From contig DHHO01000006.1 of assembly GCA_002403335.1 (NCBI GenBank), positions 62,001 to 126,000 of the forward strand: a stretch of DNA of 64,000 nucleotides, written 5' to 3'. Each line of letters opens with the position of its first letter. Positions within the stretch are counted from its first letter, which is position 1. The notes under the pieces are model-generated. The model saw nothing but the letters and a program-made list of their open reading frames with translations. It did no database searches and was not told the origin of the DNA. The translations under genes were made by a program, and so were the position numbers. The DNA comes from Caldiserica bacterium UBA4770 (GTDB lineage Bacteria > Caldisericota > Caldisericia > Caldisericales > Caldisericaceae). This document shows positions 1 to 9,220 of this stretch, piece after piece.

Positions 1-821
1 GAGACAACATTCTCTATCCCCTCCTGAGAAAGAACCATTGCATCAAAATATCCTTCAACAATAATTGCCTCTTTTGTTTCTCTAATGGAATTTTTTGAAA
101 AGTTCATAAAATAAAGAGTCCGACTTTTCGAAAATATACTGGTTTCAGGTGAATTTAAATATTTTGGTTCTGCATTATCTATAGCACGTCCACTGAAGGC
201 AATAACATCTCCAGCAGAATCGAAGATAGGTATCATAATTCTGTTTAAGAAGTATGGACGCACTTCTCCGTTTTCATTTCTTTTCAAAATCCCTGCTTTT
301 ATGAAAGTGTCCAGGCTAAAGCCATTTTTCTCCCCAAGTGTGACCATCTCCTCAAAGCTATTTCCACTGTAACCTATGCCATACTTTTCGATTGAAGTAT
401 CTTTTAAGCCTCTCTTTTTAAGATATACCAGGATATGCTCATTTAAGAGCGAGCGAAAGTAGTCGAAGGCAAATCTATTTACATTTTTAATCGTTTCCCT
501 TTCTTTGGAGGTTTCCTTCCCTTTTTCAAACTTTGGGGGTTCCATTCCTGCTTCTTTTGCAAGAGTTGAGACGGCGTCTTTAAGCTCTATATTTTCAATC
601 ATCATCATAAACTTCACTATATCCCCACTGGCGCCGCATCCAAAACAGTGAAACAATTGTTTAGAAGGGCTGACAACAAAGGAAGGTGTTTTCTCATGGT
701 GAAATGGGCATAAACCAACATAATTCACCCCGCTTTTTTTGAGCTTTACGTATCTTGAAATAACTGAAACAATATCGGTGCGGGAGTGAAGTTCATCAAT
801 ATAATTCCTTAAGTCATTCAT
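1..821 (-). CDS. dnaG: DNA primase DnaG, N-terminal part (cut by window edge)
   Basis: Synthesises RNA primers at the replication fork. I translated 273 codons from an ATG at 819-821, reading off the left edge with no stop, so the C-terminal DnaB-binding region is missing. The N-terminus carries the CHC2 zinc-binding motif (CPFH, then CFGC about 16 residues later), followed by the primase core. Near the edge is the start of the Toprim domain (EGYFDAMVLSQ), with the glutamate expected of the metal site. It is the last visible gene of the deoC-recO-glyQ-glyS-ppdK-dgt run, 53 nt after dgt. The sigma factor rpoD often follows dnaG in bacteria and would lie beyond the edge; that is expectation, not observation. 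Confidence 0.96.
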   Translation of the reverse strand, partial: MNDLRNYIDELHSRTDIVSVISRYVKLKKSGVNYVGLCPFHHEKTPSFVVSPSKQLFHCFGCGASGDIVKFMMMIENIELKDAVSTLAKEAGMEPPKFEKGKETSKERETIKNVNRFAFDYFRSLLNEHILVYLKKRGLKDTSIEKYGIGYSGNSFEEMVTLGEKNGFSLDTFIKAGILKRNENGEVRPYFLNRIMIPIFDSAGDVIAFSGRAIDNAEPKYLNSPETSIFSKSRTLYFMNFSKNSIRETKEAIIVEGYFDAMVLSQEGIENVV

Positions 822-874
822 ACAAATATAAATACGAAGAAAATATTGAAATTCCTTTTTTTAATGAATAGCTT

Positions 875-1978
875 TTAGTTAGGGGGACCTGGGATAGTAA
901 TTTGTTCGACGAGTTCTATTGCAAATCTATCAGTCATTGAAGAAATATGGTCACATATCACTCGAATACGTTCTTTTGAATCCGTTTTTATGAGTTCAAC
1001 AGGGTCTTCTGTGCTTACCGAGAGAGGATGATTTTTGAGGTATTCTTCAAGTTTTTCGGGATCTTTATAAAAGTAATCAAAGAGATAAGATACGAGTCTC
1101 ATAACCCTGCCTTCCTCTTTCTTTGGTTGGGGGCCTTCGTATACTCTTTCCTTAAGAAAGTTTTTAATCTCATCCATAGCTTCTTCAGTAGGAGTATCAA
1201 TCTGAATGCTGTCCTTATCGTTGCTCTGCTCAATAACGTTCATTACCATAGTGGAAAGCCTTTTTGAATTTGTATTTCCAAGTATTTTTCTTGCTTTTTC
1301 AGGGATATCGCTTTCGCTTATGAGCTCAGCTCTTATGGCATCATCTATGTCGTGATGAAGATAGGCAATCCTGTCAGAAATTCTCACAACCTGACCTTCA
1401 AGAGTTGAGGGAATATCAAACTTATTTAACTGTGACCAGTCAAGCAATCCTTTGCTATGTTTAAGAATACCATTCCTTACCTCTTCTGTGAGATTGAGTC
1501 CGAACACAGTGATGCCATCAGATCTCGTTCTTCGCTCGAGAAGGTCAATAACCCTTACACTCTGAGCGGGATGAGAGAAGGACATTTCAGAGTGATATTC
1601 TTTGCATTTGTAATTGAGTGCATTTTCTCCTGCATGTCCAAAAGGAGAATGACCCAGATCATGTCCAAGGGCAATTGCCTCTGTAAGATCAAGGTTAAGT
1701 CTCAAAGAACGTGAAATTGAGCGAGCAAGAGTCATTACTTCGAGGGTATGAGTAAGTCTATTTCTGTAGTGATCACCTCTGGGTGCTATAAATACCTGTG
1801 TTTTATACTGTAATCTCCTGAAAGCTCTTGAATATATAATTCTATCTACATCTCTTTCAAATTCAGTTCTGTATAAGTCCTTTTCTTCAGGCATTGCCCT
1901 CCCCTTTGACTTTATACTCAGGGTGGCAAATGGGGAGAGCAATTCTCTTTCTAAACTTTCAAAATCTTCTCTAAGCAC
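875..1978 (-). CDS. dgt: dGTPase-family HD-domain triphosphohydrolase
   Basis: A 367-aa member of the deoxyguanosinetriphosphate triphosphohydrolase-like family, which hydrolyses dNTPs to deoxynucleoside plus triphosphate. The N-terminus has the family segments LLSPFATLS, RTEFERDVDRII and SRAFRRLQYKTQVF. The HD metal site is visible as H77 (RLTHTLEV) and H106-D107 (GHDLGHSPFGH). The start is a GTG inside the last codons of ppdK, an 8-nt overlap, with a purine-rich AGAGAAGA just upstream, so translational coupling is likely. The position between ppdK and dnaG is common in Clostridia. The true substrate range cannot be read from sequence. Confidence 0.93.
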   Translation of the reverse strand: MLREDFESLERELLSPFATLSIKSKGRAMPEEKDLYRTEFERDVDRIIYSRAFRRLQYKTQVFIAPRGDHYRNRLTHTLEVMTLARSISRSLRLNLDLTEAIALGHDLGHSPFGHAGENALNYKCKEYHSEMSFSHPAQSVRVIDLLERRTRSDGITVFGLNLTEEVRNGILKHSKGLLDWSQLNKFDIPSTLEGQVVRISDRIAYLHHDIDDAIRAELISESDIPEKARKILGNTNSKRLSTMVMNVIEQSNDKDSIQIDTPTEEAMDEIKNFLKERVYEGPQPKKEEGRVMRLVSYLFDYFYKDPEKLEEYLKNHPLSVSTEDPVELIKTDSKERIRVICDHISSMTDRFAIELVEQITIPGPPN

Positions 1979-4634
1979 TCTTCTCTTTTACTTTTCTGTT
2001 TTCTTTGATAGCAACCTGTGCAGCAGAAAGCCGTGCAATGGGGATTCTAAATGGGGAACAACTTACATAATCAAGGCCTGCATAGTGGAAAAACTCAATT
2101 GAATCCGGGTCTCCTCCATGTTCCCCGCATATACCGATATCAAGAGAAGGATTTGTCTTTCTTCCAAGGATAACCCCTATACGCACAAGCTTTCCAACGC
2201 CGTCTCTATCAATAGTCATAAATGGTTCAGAGGGAAGTATTCCTTCCTTCAGGTAGAAAGGTAAAAATGTTGCTTCGGCGTCATCCCTGCTGTATGCAAA
2301 GGTTGCTTGAGTCAGGTCATTTGTTCCAAATGAGAAAAAGTCTGCGTAAGATGCAATTTGATCTGCAGTAAGACACGCTCTGGGTACTTCAACCATTGTC
2401 CCAATCTCATAATCTACTCTGACTCCTTCTCTTAAAAGAATTTCTCCAATAACTTTCTCAATCTTTTCTCTCAAAACCTTCATCTCGTTTACATGACCTA
2501 TGAGAGGAAGCATAATCTTAGGTTTGGGATTATAGCCCTCCCTTTTGAGTTGAATGGTTGCATCTATTATCGCTGCAGATTGCATCTCATAAATCTCTGG
2601 ATAAACAAGACCTACCCTGCACCCTCTGAAACCAATCATAGGGTTAAATTCTGTCAGTTCTTTTGATCTCTTTAATTCCCTCTCCTTCTTTTTTAGGGTA
2701 TCTGGATCAGCATTGTTACGTCTTAATTCCTCGATTTCCTTCTCAAGCCTCTCTCTTTGGGGGAGAAACTCATGGAGTGGGGGATCAAGAAGTCTTATAA
2801 TAACAGGATATCCATCCATTGCCTTGAGTATTTCGTAAAAGTCTTCCTTTTGCAGGGGTTCAAGTTTACTCAGTTGTGCAACTCTGTCTTCCTTTGTTTC
2901 AGATATGATCATCTCTTGCATAATAGGTAACCTATCGGGTTGAAGAAACATCCTTTCTGTCCGGCACAAACCTATACCTGTAGCGCCGTATTCGCGTGCT
3001 CTTGTTGCTTCTTCAGGTGTATTTGCATTTGCTCTTACACCAAGTTCACGTAACTCATCAGCAAAGCCGAGAAATTCTTTTAATTCAGGCGTTAATGATG
3101 GTTCTATCATAGGGACTTCACCTATAATCACGTAACCATTAGAGCCATCAATTGTTATTATATCGTTTTCCCTTACAGTTAATCCATTTACAGTAAAATA
3201 CCTATCGTCCATATAAAGCTTTATCTCTTCCGCACCAACAATACAAGGTTTTCCCATACCTCTTGCAACAACTGCCGCGTGCGCCGTCATACCACCTCTT
3301 GTCGTAAGTATCCCTTCAGAATAAGCCATCCCCTCAATATCCTCAGGCGTTGTTTCAGGCCTTACAAGAATGACAGCTTCACCATTTTTACCCCTCGTAG
3401 CGGCCTCTTTTACATCAAAAACAACCTTGCCGCTTGCAGCACCAGGAGATGCAGGAAGTCCTTCTGCAATTGGGTTTACTTTCGCTAAAGGATCTATCAT
3501 TTTATGAAGAAGCTGGTCAATCTGAGCGGGGGTAACCCTCATAATTGCTTCTTCTTTGGTAATGAGAGATTCTGCCACCATATCAACGGCAATCCTTACT
3601 GCTGCCTGAGCTGTTCTCTTGCCGCTCCTTGTTTGCAACATGTAAAGCTTTCCTTTCTCAATAGTAAATTCTGTATCCTGCATATCTTTATAATGACTTT
3701 CAAGAATGTCTGATACATCAATAAGTTGTTTGTAGGTTTCTGGCATTTCTTCCTTCATTTCTTCAATCTGTTTAGGCGTCCTGATACCAGCAACCACATC
3801 CTCTCCCTGAGCATTAACAAGGTACTCTCCATAAAGCTTCTTCTCCCCTGTGGCCGGGTTTCTTGTAAATGCAACTCCTGTCGCACAATCATCCCCCATA
3901 TTTCCAAAGACCATCATCACAATGTTCACTGCTGTACCAAGATCGTCACTAATTTTTTCGAGTGCCCTATAGGTGACAGCCTTTGGAGCGTTCCAGGACC
4001 TGAATACTGCTTCAATCGAGGTAAAAAGCTGTTCATACGGATCCTGCGGAAAGTCCTTACCTGTATACTGTTTGAATACCGATTTGAATTCTTTTATAAT
4101 TTGTAGAAGCTCTTCTTCATTTAATTCAGTATCAAGTTTAAGGTTATTCTGTGTCTTTATGTTTGTGAGGACTTCCTCGAATTTATCGTGAGGAATATCC
4201 ATCACTACATTTCCGAACATCTGAATAAGCCTTCTATAACTGTCATATGCAAAACGTGTATTCTGAGTTAATCTTGCAAGTGACTCCACAGTTTCATCAT
4301 TTAAGCCTAAGTTCAGAATTGTCTCCATCATTCCAGGCATTGAAACAGAGGCTCCAGAACGAACAGATACAAATAAGGGACTATTTGTATCCCCCAGACT
4401 TTTTCCAGTTTTTTCTTCCAGTTTTTTCAGGTGTTCGAGTGTTTCTTGCTTCACATCTTCAGAAAGAGCATGAGTTCTCAAATAATCCCTGCATGCCTCT
4501 GTTGTAATAGTAAATCCAGGGGGGACAGGCAAACCAATTCTCGTCATTTCAGAAAGACCCGCGCCTTTTCCTCCAAGCAAATCTCTCATTTGCTCACTAC
4601 CCTCTTCAAAATCATAAACGTATTTCTTCACCAT
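1971..4634 (-). CDS. ppdK: Pyruvate, phosphate dikinase
   Basis: Cytosolic enzyme interconverting PEP, AMP and PPi with pyruvate, ATP and Pi. In anaerobic thermophiles it commonly works in glycolysis or gluconeogenesis. At 887 aa it is full length: an N-terminal ATP-grasp region (LLGGKGAGLSEM near residue 20, SVRSGASVSMPGMM near 90), the swivelling phosphohistidine domain (GGMTAHAAVVARGMGKP, catalytic H452, regulatory-type T450) and the C-terminal PEP-binding barrel (FFSFGTNDLTQ; GICGEHGGDP with the catalytic cysteine). The residue between T450 and H452 is Ala where Ser is usual. ATG start with GGGAGG upstream, 45 nt after glyS. No PPDK regulatory protein gene (DUF299) is present in the visible cluster. 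Confidence 0.98.
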   Translation of the reverse strand: MVKKYVYDFEEGSEQMRDLLGGKGAGLSEMTRIGLPVPPGFTITTEACRDYLRTHALSEDVKQETLEHLKKLEEKTGKSLGDTNSPLFVSVRSGASVSMPGMMETILNLGLNDETVESLARLTQNTRFAYDSYRRLIQMFGNVVMDIPHDKFEEVLTNIKTQNNLKLDTELNEEELLQIIKEFKSVFKQYTGKDFPQDPYEQLFTSIEAVFRSWNAPKAVTYRALEKISDDLGTAVNIVMMVFGNMGDDCATGVAFTRNPATGEKKLYGEYLVNAQGEDVVAGIRTPKQIEEMKEEMPETYKQLIDVSDILESHYKDMQDTEFTIEKGKLYMLQTRSGKRTAQAAVRIAVDMVAESLITKEEAIMRVTPAQIDQLLHKMIDPLAKVNPIAEGLPASPGAASGKVVFDVKEAATRGKNGEAVILVRPETTPEDIEGMAYSEGILTTRGGMTAHAAVVARGMGKPCIVGAEEIKLYMDDRYFTVNGLTVRENDIITIDGSNGYVIIGEVPMIEPSLTPELKEFLGFADELRELGVRANANTPEEATRAREYGATGIGLCRTERMFLQPDRLPIMQEMIISETKEDRVAQLSKLEPLQKEDFYEILKAMDGYPVIIRLLDPPLHEFLPQRERLEKEIEELRRNNADPDTLKKKERELKRSKELTEFNPMIGFRGCRVGLVYPEIYEMQSAAIIDATIQLKREGYNPKPKIMLPLIGHVNEMKVLREKIEKVIGEILLREGVRVDYEIGTMVEVPRACLTADQIASYADFFSFGTNDLTQATFAYSRDDAEATFLPFYLKEGILPSEPFMTIDRDGVGKLVRIGVILGRKTNPSLDIGICGEHGGDPDSIEFFHYAGLDYVSCSPFRIPIARLSAAQVAIKENRKVKEKSA

Positions 4635-4679
4635 TCAAACCTCCCTTGGTTTTCTTTATTATATTTTATGTAAAATTCA

Positions 4680-6764
4680 TTACCCTTCAAAAGTTATTTG
4701 AGAAAAATCAGCATATGCATCAAATAAGCTTTTCAGCTCTTTTAGTAAACTTAACCTATTATTTTTGACGTTATCGTTTTCATCCATTACAAGAACGTTA
4801 TCAAAAAATTTGAACACAGATGGAGAGATGAAATAGTAAAGAGAAAGTGCTGCTTCATAATCCCCTTTTTCCAGGAGACTATTAAGCGTTAGCTTTGAAT
4901 CACTCATAACATTATAAAGCTCTTCTTCTGCCTTATCAAAAAACAAATCTCTTCTAACTGACCCTTCTCCCTTGAAACCTGATTTTTCAATGATATTTTT
5001 TATCCTCTTATTAGTCGTACATATGAGGGCAAGTGTTTCTTCATTAAGATGTTTCATAATTGTTGATGCCCTTTCTAAATAGGCTGGCATAAGATCAATT
5101 GGTAGCATGAGAACTGCATTAGCAACATCATATCTTATCCCTTTTTCCTTCAAAATTCCTTCTGCCCTTTCCCTCAGGAAGTTAAGCACCTCATCTCTCT
5201 TTTTATCCTCATCTTTTTCTATTTGGTAATAAGTGAGTGCCTCGTAAACGAGCGCCTTTAGGGGAAATCTGCCTAATCCCATAGAAAACACAATCTGGAC
5301 AACTCCCGAAGCAATTCGCCTGAGGCCAAACGGGTCTTTTGAGCTTGAATAATCAATACCCTGAATAAATCCTCCCGCAAGCGTATCAATTCTATCTATT
5401 ATAGATAGAATCTTGCCTATCTCTGATAGGGGCAATTTATCCCCGCTGTAGAGGGGGAGATACTGTTCACTTATTGCTGTGGCTACCTCTTCATTCTCAC
5501 CCCAGAAACGAGCATAAATTCCTCCTATACGGCCCTCCAATTCTGGAAACTCTCCTACGACATTTGAAACAAGGTCTGTCTTAGAAAGGTGAGCTGCTCT
5601 TATAAGGTTTTCTGCTTCGCTGTTGCTCAGGGGAAGTGTATGAGCAATAAATTTTGCAAGCTTTTCGAGGCGTTCAGTCTTTTCTTTCATACTTCCTAAC
5701 CCTGTCATAAATACGACTCCCCCAAGTTTTTCTACAAAAACTTCAAGAGGTGTCTTTTTATCTTCTTCAAAGAAGAAACTTCCGTCAAGTATTCTTGCTT
5801 TTGCAACCCTTTCATACCCTGCTCTGACATTTTCTATAAAATCAGATGTACCATTTCTAACACCAATAAAGTACGGAAGCAGAGAAGTCCCATTTCTTTC
5901 TTTCACGGGAAAGGATTTCAAATGGCTCTTTATAACACTTTCAATGATGCATTCAGGAATCCTTATCTCCTTAATCCCAATTGATGCAAGAAAAGGAGTA
6001 GGGTATTCGTTCATATTTACAACCTCTTCAAGGAAATCCTCTGTGTAAACTGGTACACCGTTTATTTTTCTTGCGATATCTTTGATGCGGTTTTCAACGA
6101 TTCTTCTTCGCTCATTATATGAGAGAATTACATAGTTCTCCCTTATCTTTTTGAAGTACTCCTCCGGGTGTTTTATCGTAAAAGAAAGGGGGACGTCTAT
6201 CTGTAAGCCGAAACTTAAATTATTTGACCTTACGCCAGCGTATTCAATATCAAGAACATCTTCCCCAAAGAGAAGAAGAATGTTTCTTATTGGTCTTATA
6301 AATTCCACCCCGGAACTCTCCCAGTGCATTGGTCTTGTGAAATGGAGCCCCTTTAACGTCTCTATGATCAATTCTTTAAGGACATCTTCTGCATCCCTTC
6401 CTTTTAAAAGTTTTTTCCCATAGAGATATTTGCTATCTTTAATCTCTTTTATAAATATATCACTTTCACTAAGATGGTGCGTCTCAAGAAACTTTAAATA
6501 TGGTGGCAACTTATTACCATTTTCATCAACAGCTATCTTATAGGACGGGCCTTTTACTTCGACCGTTGTATCTTCTTCCTTCTCAGGAATATCTTTTATA
6601 AAGATGCAGATTCTTCTTGGGGTACCGAAAGATTCAATCTCTCCATAATTAAGATGTGAATGTTTCAGAAGGCCTGCGAAAATCTCCGAGAACTGTCTTT
6701 CTGTATCTCTTACTAACCTTGCAGGCATTTCCTCTGTATATATTTCACACAGAAGGTTTTTCAT
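4680..6764 (-). CDS. glyS: Glycyl-tRNA synthetase, beta subunit
   Basis: Beta chain of the bacterial alpha2beta2 glycyl-tRNA synthetase, which binds tRNA(Gly). The N-terminus NLLCEIYTEEMPARLV matches the family signature. Internal landmarks include HLSKTDLVSNVVGEFPELEG and DPFGLRRIASG, the HD-like core typical of GlyS. I start at the ATG at 6762-6764 (protein MKNLLCEIYTEEMPA) because a GAGAGGAG SD precedes it; an in-frame TTG at 6780-6782 adds six residues but lies in that SD. The chosen start overlaps the end of glyQ by 20 nt, so alpha and beta are probably coupled at equal stoichiometry. Confidence 0.96.
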   Translation of the reverse strand: MKNLLCEIYTEEMPARLVRDTERQFSEIFAGLLKHSHLNYGEIESFGTPRRICIFIKDIPEKEEDTTVEVKGPSYKIAVDENGNKLPPYLKFLETHHLSESDIFIKEIKDSKYLYGKKLLKGRDAEDVLKELIIETLKGLHFTRPMHWESSGVEFIRPIRNILLLFGEDVLDIEYAGVRSNNLSFGLQIDVPLSFTIKHPEEYFKKIRENYVILSYNERRRIVENRIKDIARKINGVPVYTEDFLEEVVNMNEYPTPFLASIGIKEIRIPECIIESVIKSHLKSFPVKERNGTSLLPYFIGVRNGTSDFIENVRAGYERVAKARILDGSFFFEEDKKTPLEVFVEKLGGVVFMTGLGSMKEKTERLEKLAKFIAHTLPLSNSEAENLIRAAHLSKTDLVSNVVGEFPELEGRIGGIYARFWGENEEVATAISEQYLPLYSGDKLPLSEIGKILSIIDRIDTLAGGFIQGIDYSSSKDPFGLRRIASGVVQIVFSMGLGRFPLKALVYEALTYYQIEKDEDKKRDEVLNFLRERAEGILKEKGIRYDVANAVLMLPIDLMPAYLERASTIMKHLNEETLALICTTNKRIKNIIEKSGFKGEGSVRRDLFFDKAEEELYNVMSDSKLTLNSLLEKGDYEAALSLYYFISPSVFKFFDNVLVMDENDNVKNNRLSLLKELKSLFDAYADFSQITFEG

Positions 6765-7608
6765 CTTTCTCCTCTCTTTCAAGAACCAGCCTTGCGGATA
6801 GATTTGCCATCTTTCTCATTCTGGAAATATACGTTACCCTCTCAGAGACACTCATTGCTCCTCTTGCCTCAAGAAGATTAAAAACATGTGAACACTTCAA
6901 TAAATATTGATAGCCAGGAATTAATATCCCTCTCTCAAGTAATCTTAATCCTTCACCTTCATAAATGTTGAACATCTCCACAAGTCTTGATACTTCGCTT
7001 TCGTCAAATGCATAGATACATTCCTCACGCTCTGAATCGAGCCTCAAATTGCCATATGTAATGTCCTCATTCCACATAATATCGAATACATTTTCCTTTT
7101 CCTGAATGAAGAGCACAAGTCTTTCGAGCCCGTATGTAATTTCAACAGAAACTGGGTCAAGTTCAACGCCAGCGGCAAGTTGAAAGTATGTAAACTGAGT
7201 AATTTCGAGACCGTCAAGGCGGACTTCCCACCCCACACCTTGGGCACCCAAAACCGCTGTCTCCCAGTTATCTTCAAGAAATTTTACCTCATGTTTAGAA
7301 AGTTTTAGCCCCAGTGATCTCAAACTTGACAGGTAAAGTTCCCTTATATCAAATGGTGGGGGTTTAATAATAACCTGAAACTGATGATGAAGATAAAGCC
7401 GATTCGGATTCTCACCATATCTTCCATCCACAGGTCTCCTTGAAGGTTGAATATAAGCAACGGACCACGGTTTTTTCCCAAGAACCTTCAAAAATGTATA
7501 AGGGCTTAGGGTACCAGCGCCTATCTGTTCGTCGAATGGAGGCAGTATCACACACCCCTGTTTCTTCCAGAAATTTTCAAGTTTTGAAACCACTTCTTGA
7601 AAGTACAT
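6745..7608 (-). CDS. glyQ: Glycyl-tRNA synthetase, alpha subunit
   Basis: Catalytic alpha chain of the two-subunit glycyl-tRNA synthetase (class II). Highly characteristic segments: FWKKQGCVILPPFD, GAGTLSPYTFLKVLG, PWSVAYIQPSRRP, DGRYGENPNRLYLHHQFQV, and ITQFTYFQLAAG with MWNEDITYG further on. About 287 aa, normal for GlyQ. The ATG at 7606-7608 is preferred: AGGGG lies five bases upstream, whereas a GTG two codons earlier would touch the SD. recO ends at 7611, so the genes nearly abut. Its partner glyS overlaps the 3' end. Confidence 0.97.
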   Translation of the reverse strand: MYFQEVVSKLENFWKKQGCVILPPFDEQIGAGTLSPYTFLKVLGKKPWSVAYIQPSRRPVDGRYGENPNRLYLHHQFQVIIKPPPFDIRELYLSSLRSLGLKLSKHEVKFLEDNWETAVLGAQGVGWEVRLDGLEITQFTYFQLAAGVELDPVSVEITYGLERLVLFIQEKENVFDIMWNEDITYGNLRLDSEREECIYAFDESEVSRLVEMFNIYEGEGLRLLERGILIPGYQYLLKCSHVFNLLEARGAMSVSERVTYISRMRKMANLSARLVLEREEKDEKPSV

Positions 7609-7610
7609 AA

Positions 7611-8312
7611 TCACCCCTCTCCCAATGTTTGCATTGTTTCCAGAAAATGTTTGAAATGCTCAGATTCAGAATGAAATAACACAAAACTATTTATAATTTT
7701 TAACATCTCCTCTGCATAATGAACTTCCTTAAAATTCCTGCAAGATGAGTTAAAAACATCCTGAAATTCCCTAACAATATCCTCTTTAATTAAGATACCA
7801 TTAACTTTATTAAAGCCTCCTTTTTCAGGTAAAAAATAATAATCGCCCGTTACAACCCTCGGTATCTTTATAGGATAGCCGAGGTCATCGAAAAGATGTA
7901 TACAAAAATATATTATAGCAGAATCTTTAAAATTCGTATGTCGCAACCCTTCAAGGGTTTTCAGGAGGAGATTAAAAACTTTGGGTTCCTGCTGCTCAAA
8001 GGGTATCAGAATGAGAAGGAGCTCCTTTATATATGAGAGTGCCTTAAAGCCATCCAGAGAAGTCTTGAGATCAAGATAAGAATCAATGAGCTCTACTTCT
8101 GTTGCAGTATAGAAGTCTCCCTTTCTGTAAAGTAAAATCCTTTCAAGGATAAAGTCATCAGAATACCCTGACCTTTTTGAGGTAGGACTTCTTACAGACC
8201 TGAACTTGATCCTTATTTTTCCAAGCTCTTCGCTAAAAAGAATTGCTGATTTATCCCTTTCATTTAAAGGGGCAGTACTGATGATGATGCCCTTCGTGGA
8301 AATGTATGGCAT
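7611..8312 (-). CDS. recO: DNA repair protein RecO
   Basis: Mediator of RecA loading on SSB-coated DNA in the RecFOR pathway. The 233-aa protein has the RecO N-terminal OB-like domain (STKGIIISTAPLNERDKSAILFSEE..., with GYSDDFILERILLYRKGDFY) and an all-helical C-terminal half. The zinc-binding CxxC...CxxC seen in many RecO proteins is not apparent, so this would be a zinc-free version. The ATG overlaps the deoC stop as TAATG, and glyQ follows at once. recO directly before glyQ-glyS is a classic Firmicutes neighbourhood and supports the call, since RecO sequences diverge strongly. Confidence 0.88.
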   Translation of the reverse strand: MPYISTKGIIISTAPLNERDKSAILFSEELGKIRIKFRSVRSPTSKRSGYSDDFILERILLYRKGDFYTATEVELIDSYLDLKTSLDGFKALSYIKELLLILIPFEQQEPKVFNLLLKTLEGLRHTNFKDSAIIYFCIHLFDDLGYPIKIPRVVTGDYYFLPEKGGFNKVNGILIKEDIVREFQDVFNSSCRNFKEVHYAEEMLKIINSFVLFHSESEHFKHFLETMQTLGEG

Positions 8313-8971
8313 TACCTTACAATGTCTATACTCCTGCTTGCTCCAATTCTTGTTGCACCTGCAAGAACAATTTTCACGGCTGTTTCATAATCCGCTATTC
8401 CCCCTGCGGCCTTTACACCATACCCGGGACCTATAACAGAACGAATCAATGCAACATCTTCTACAGTTGCGCCACTCTTATTAAATCCTGTTGATGTTTT
8501 TACAAAATGCGCTCCTGCAGAAATGGCTATTGTAGCAGCAATGACCTTTTCCTGCTCTGATAGGAGACACGTTTCTATGATTACCTTGACAACTTTTGGG
8601 CTTATAGCAGTAACAACATCCCTTACATCTTGCTCTACTTTCTTAAACTCTTTTGATTTAAGGAATCCAATATTCATTACCATATCTATTTCATCAGCAC
8701 CTTCTCGAACTGCGTGTTCTGCCTCGGCTATCTTTATGGAAGTTTCATTTGCTCCGAGGGGAAAGCCCGAAACTGACACAACCTTTACACCGCTATCCTT
8801 GAGATTCTCTTTTGCAAATTTTACATAGACAGGATTGATGCAAACTGAGTAGAATTTGTATTCCTTTGCTTCATTGCAAAGTTTGAGAATATCAGCATAA
8901 GTACCTTCAGGCTTTAAAAAGGTATGGTCTATCAATCTCGCCAGTTCTTCTTTACTTATATCTGTCTCCAT
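8312..8971 (-). CDS. deoC: Deoxyribose-phosphate aldolase
   Basis: Class I aldolase cleaving 2-deoxyribose 5-phosphate to glyceraldehyde 3-phosphate and acetaldehyde, in deoxynucleoside salvage. The 219-aa TIM-barrel protein shows LIDHTFLKPEGT at the N-terminus, DMVMNIG (D96), the Schiff-base lysine K158 in FVKTSTGF and K187 in GVKAAGGI. The open frame extends 41 codons further upstream, but the ATG at 8969-8971 has AGAGGTG at good spacing and gives the normal family length. First gene of the deoC-to-dnaG operon, with a promoter directly upstream. Confidence 0.95.
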   Translation of the reverse strand: METDISKEELARLIDHTFLKPEGTYADILKLCNEAKEYKFYSVCINPVYVKFAKENLKDSGVKVVSVSGFPLGANETSIKIAEAEHAVREGADEIDMVMNIGFLKSKEFKKVEQDVRDVVTAISPKVVKVIIETCLLSEQEKVIAATIAISAGAHFVKTSTGFNKSGATVEDVALIRSVIGPGYGVKAAGGIADYETAVKIVLAGATRIGASRSIDIVR

Positions 8972-8988
8972 TGTTTTCACCTCTCTAA

Positions 8989-9016
8989 ATTTTATTGAAT
9001 TTGCATGAAACTTCAA
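8989..9016 (-). promoter_or_regulatory. Promoter of the deoC-recO-glyQS-ppdK-dgt-dnaG operon
   Basis: On the minus strand, TTGAAG (9011-9016) and TAAAAT (8989-8994) are separated by 16 bp, with the SD and ATG of deoC about 18 nt further on. Good sigma-70-type match; the short leader leaves no room for a riboswitch. Confidence 0.6.
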
Positions 9017-9137
9017 ATTTTTTAAGGGAACTTTAAATTCTATTACTTCTTCAAAAGCTTCTGTAAAAAATATTCCTGATTCTACAAAATTCAAATACTC
9101 TCTCTAAACCTATGCTTTAGGAGAGAAGATGGCTCAC

Positions 9138-9165
9138 TTGACAGAGAAACGTATTTCATTAAACT
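9138..9165 (+). promoter_or_regulatory. Promoter of rpsU
   Basis: A perfect TTGACA (9138-9143), 16-bp spacer, then TAAACT (9160-9165). Predicted transcription start is near 9172, giving a leader of about 50 nt before the rpsU GTG. Confidence 0.6.
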
Positions 9166-9183
9166 TAAGTATATTTAAAGTGG

Positions 9184-9220
9184 AAGGAGGTGATTTTCTG
9201 GTCAATCACCAGATGAAAAC
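9184..9220 (+). promoter_or_regulatory. rpsU translation-initiation element: distant SD with two alternative hairpins
   Basis: AAGGAGGTGAT (9184-9194) is an almost complete complement of the 16S rRNA 3' end, but it lies about 30 nt before the GTG at 9221. Two mutually exclusive stems can form. One pairs GGTGATT (9189-9195) with AATCACC (9204-9210), 7 bp, burying part of the SD. The other pairs TCTGGT (9197-9202) with ACCAGA (9208-9213), 6 bp, leaving the SD free and shortening the effective SD-to-start distance to about 13 nt. A regulatory role is inference from these pairings. Confidence 0.5.

Noticed and set aside
8972..9094. 41-residue N-terminal extension of deoC
   Set aside because: The promoter lies within it, the ATG at 8971 has a good SD, and DeoC length is normal from there.
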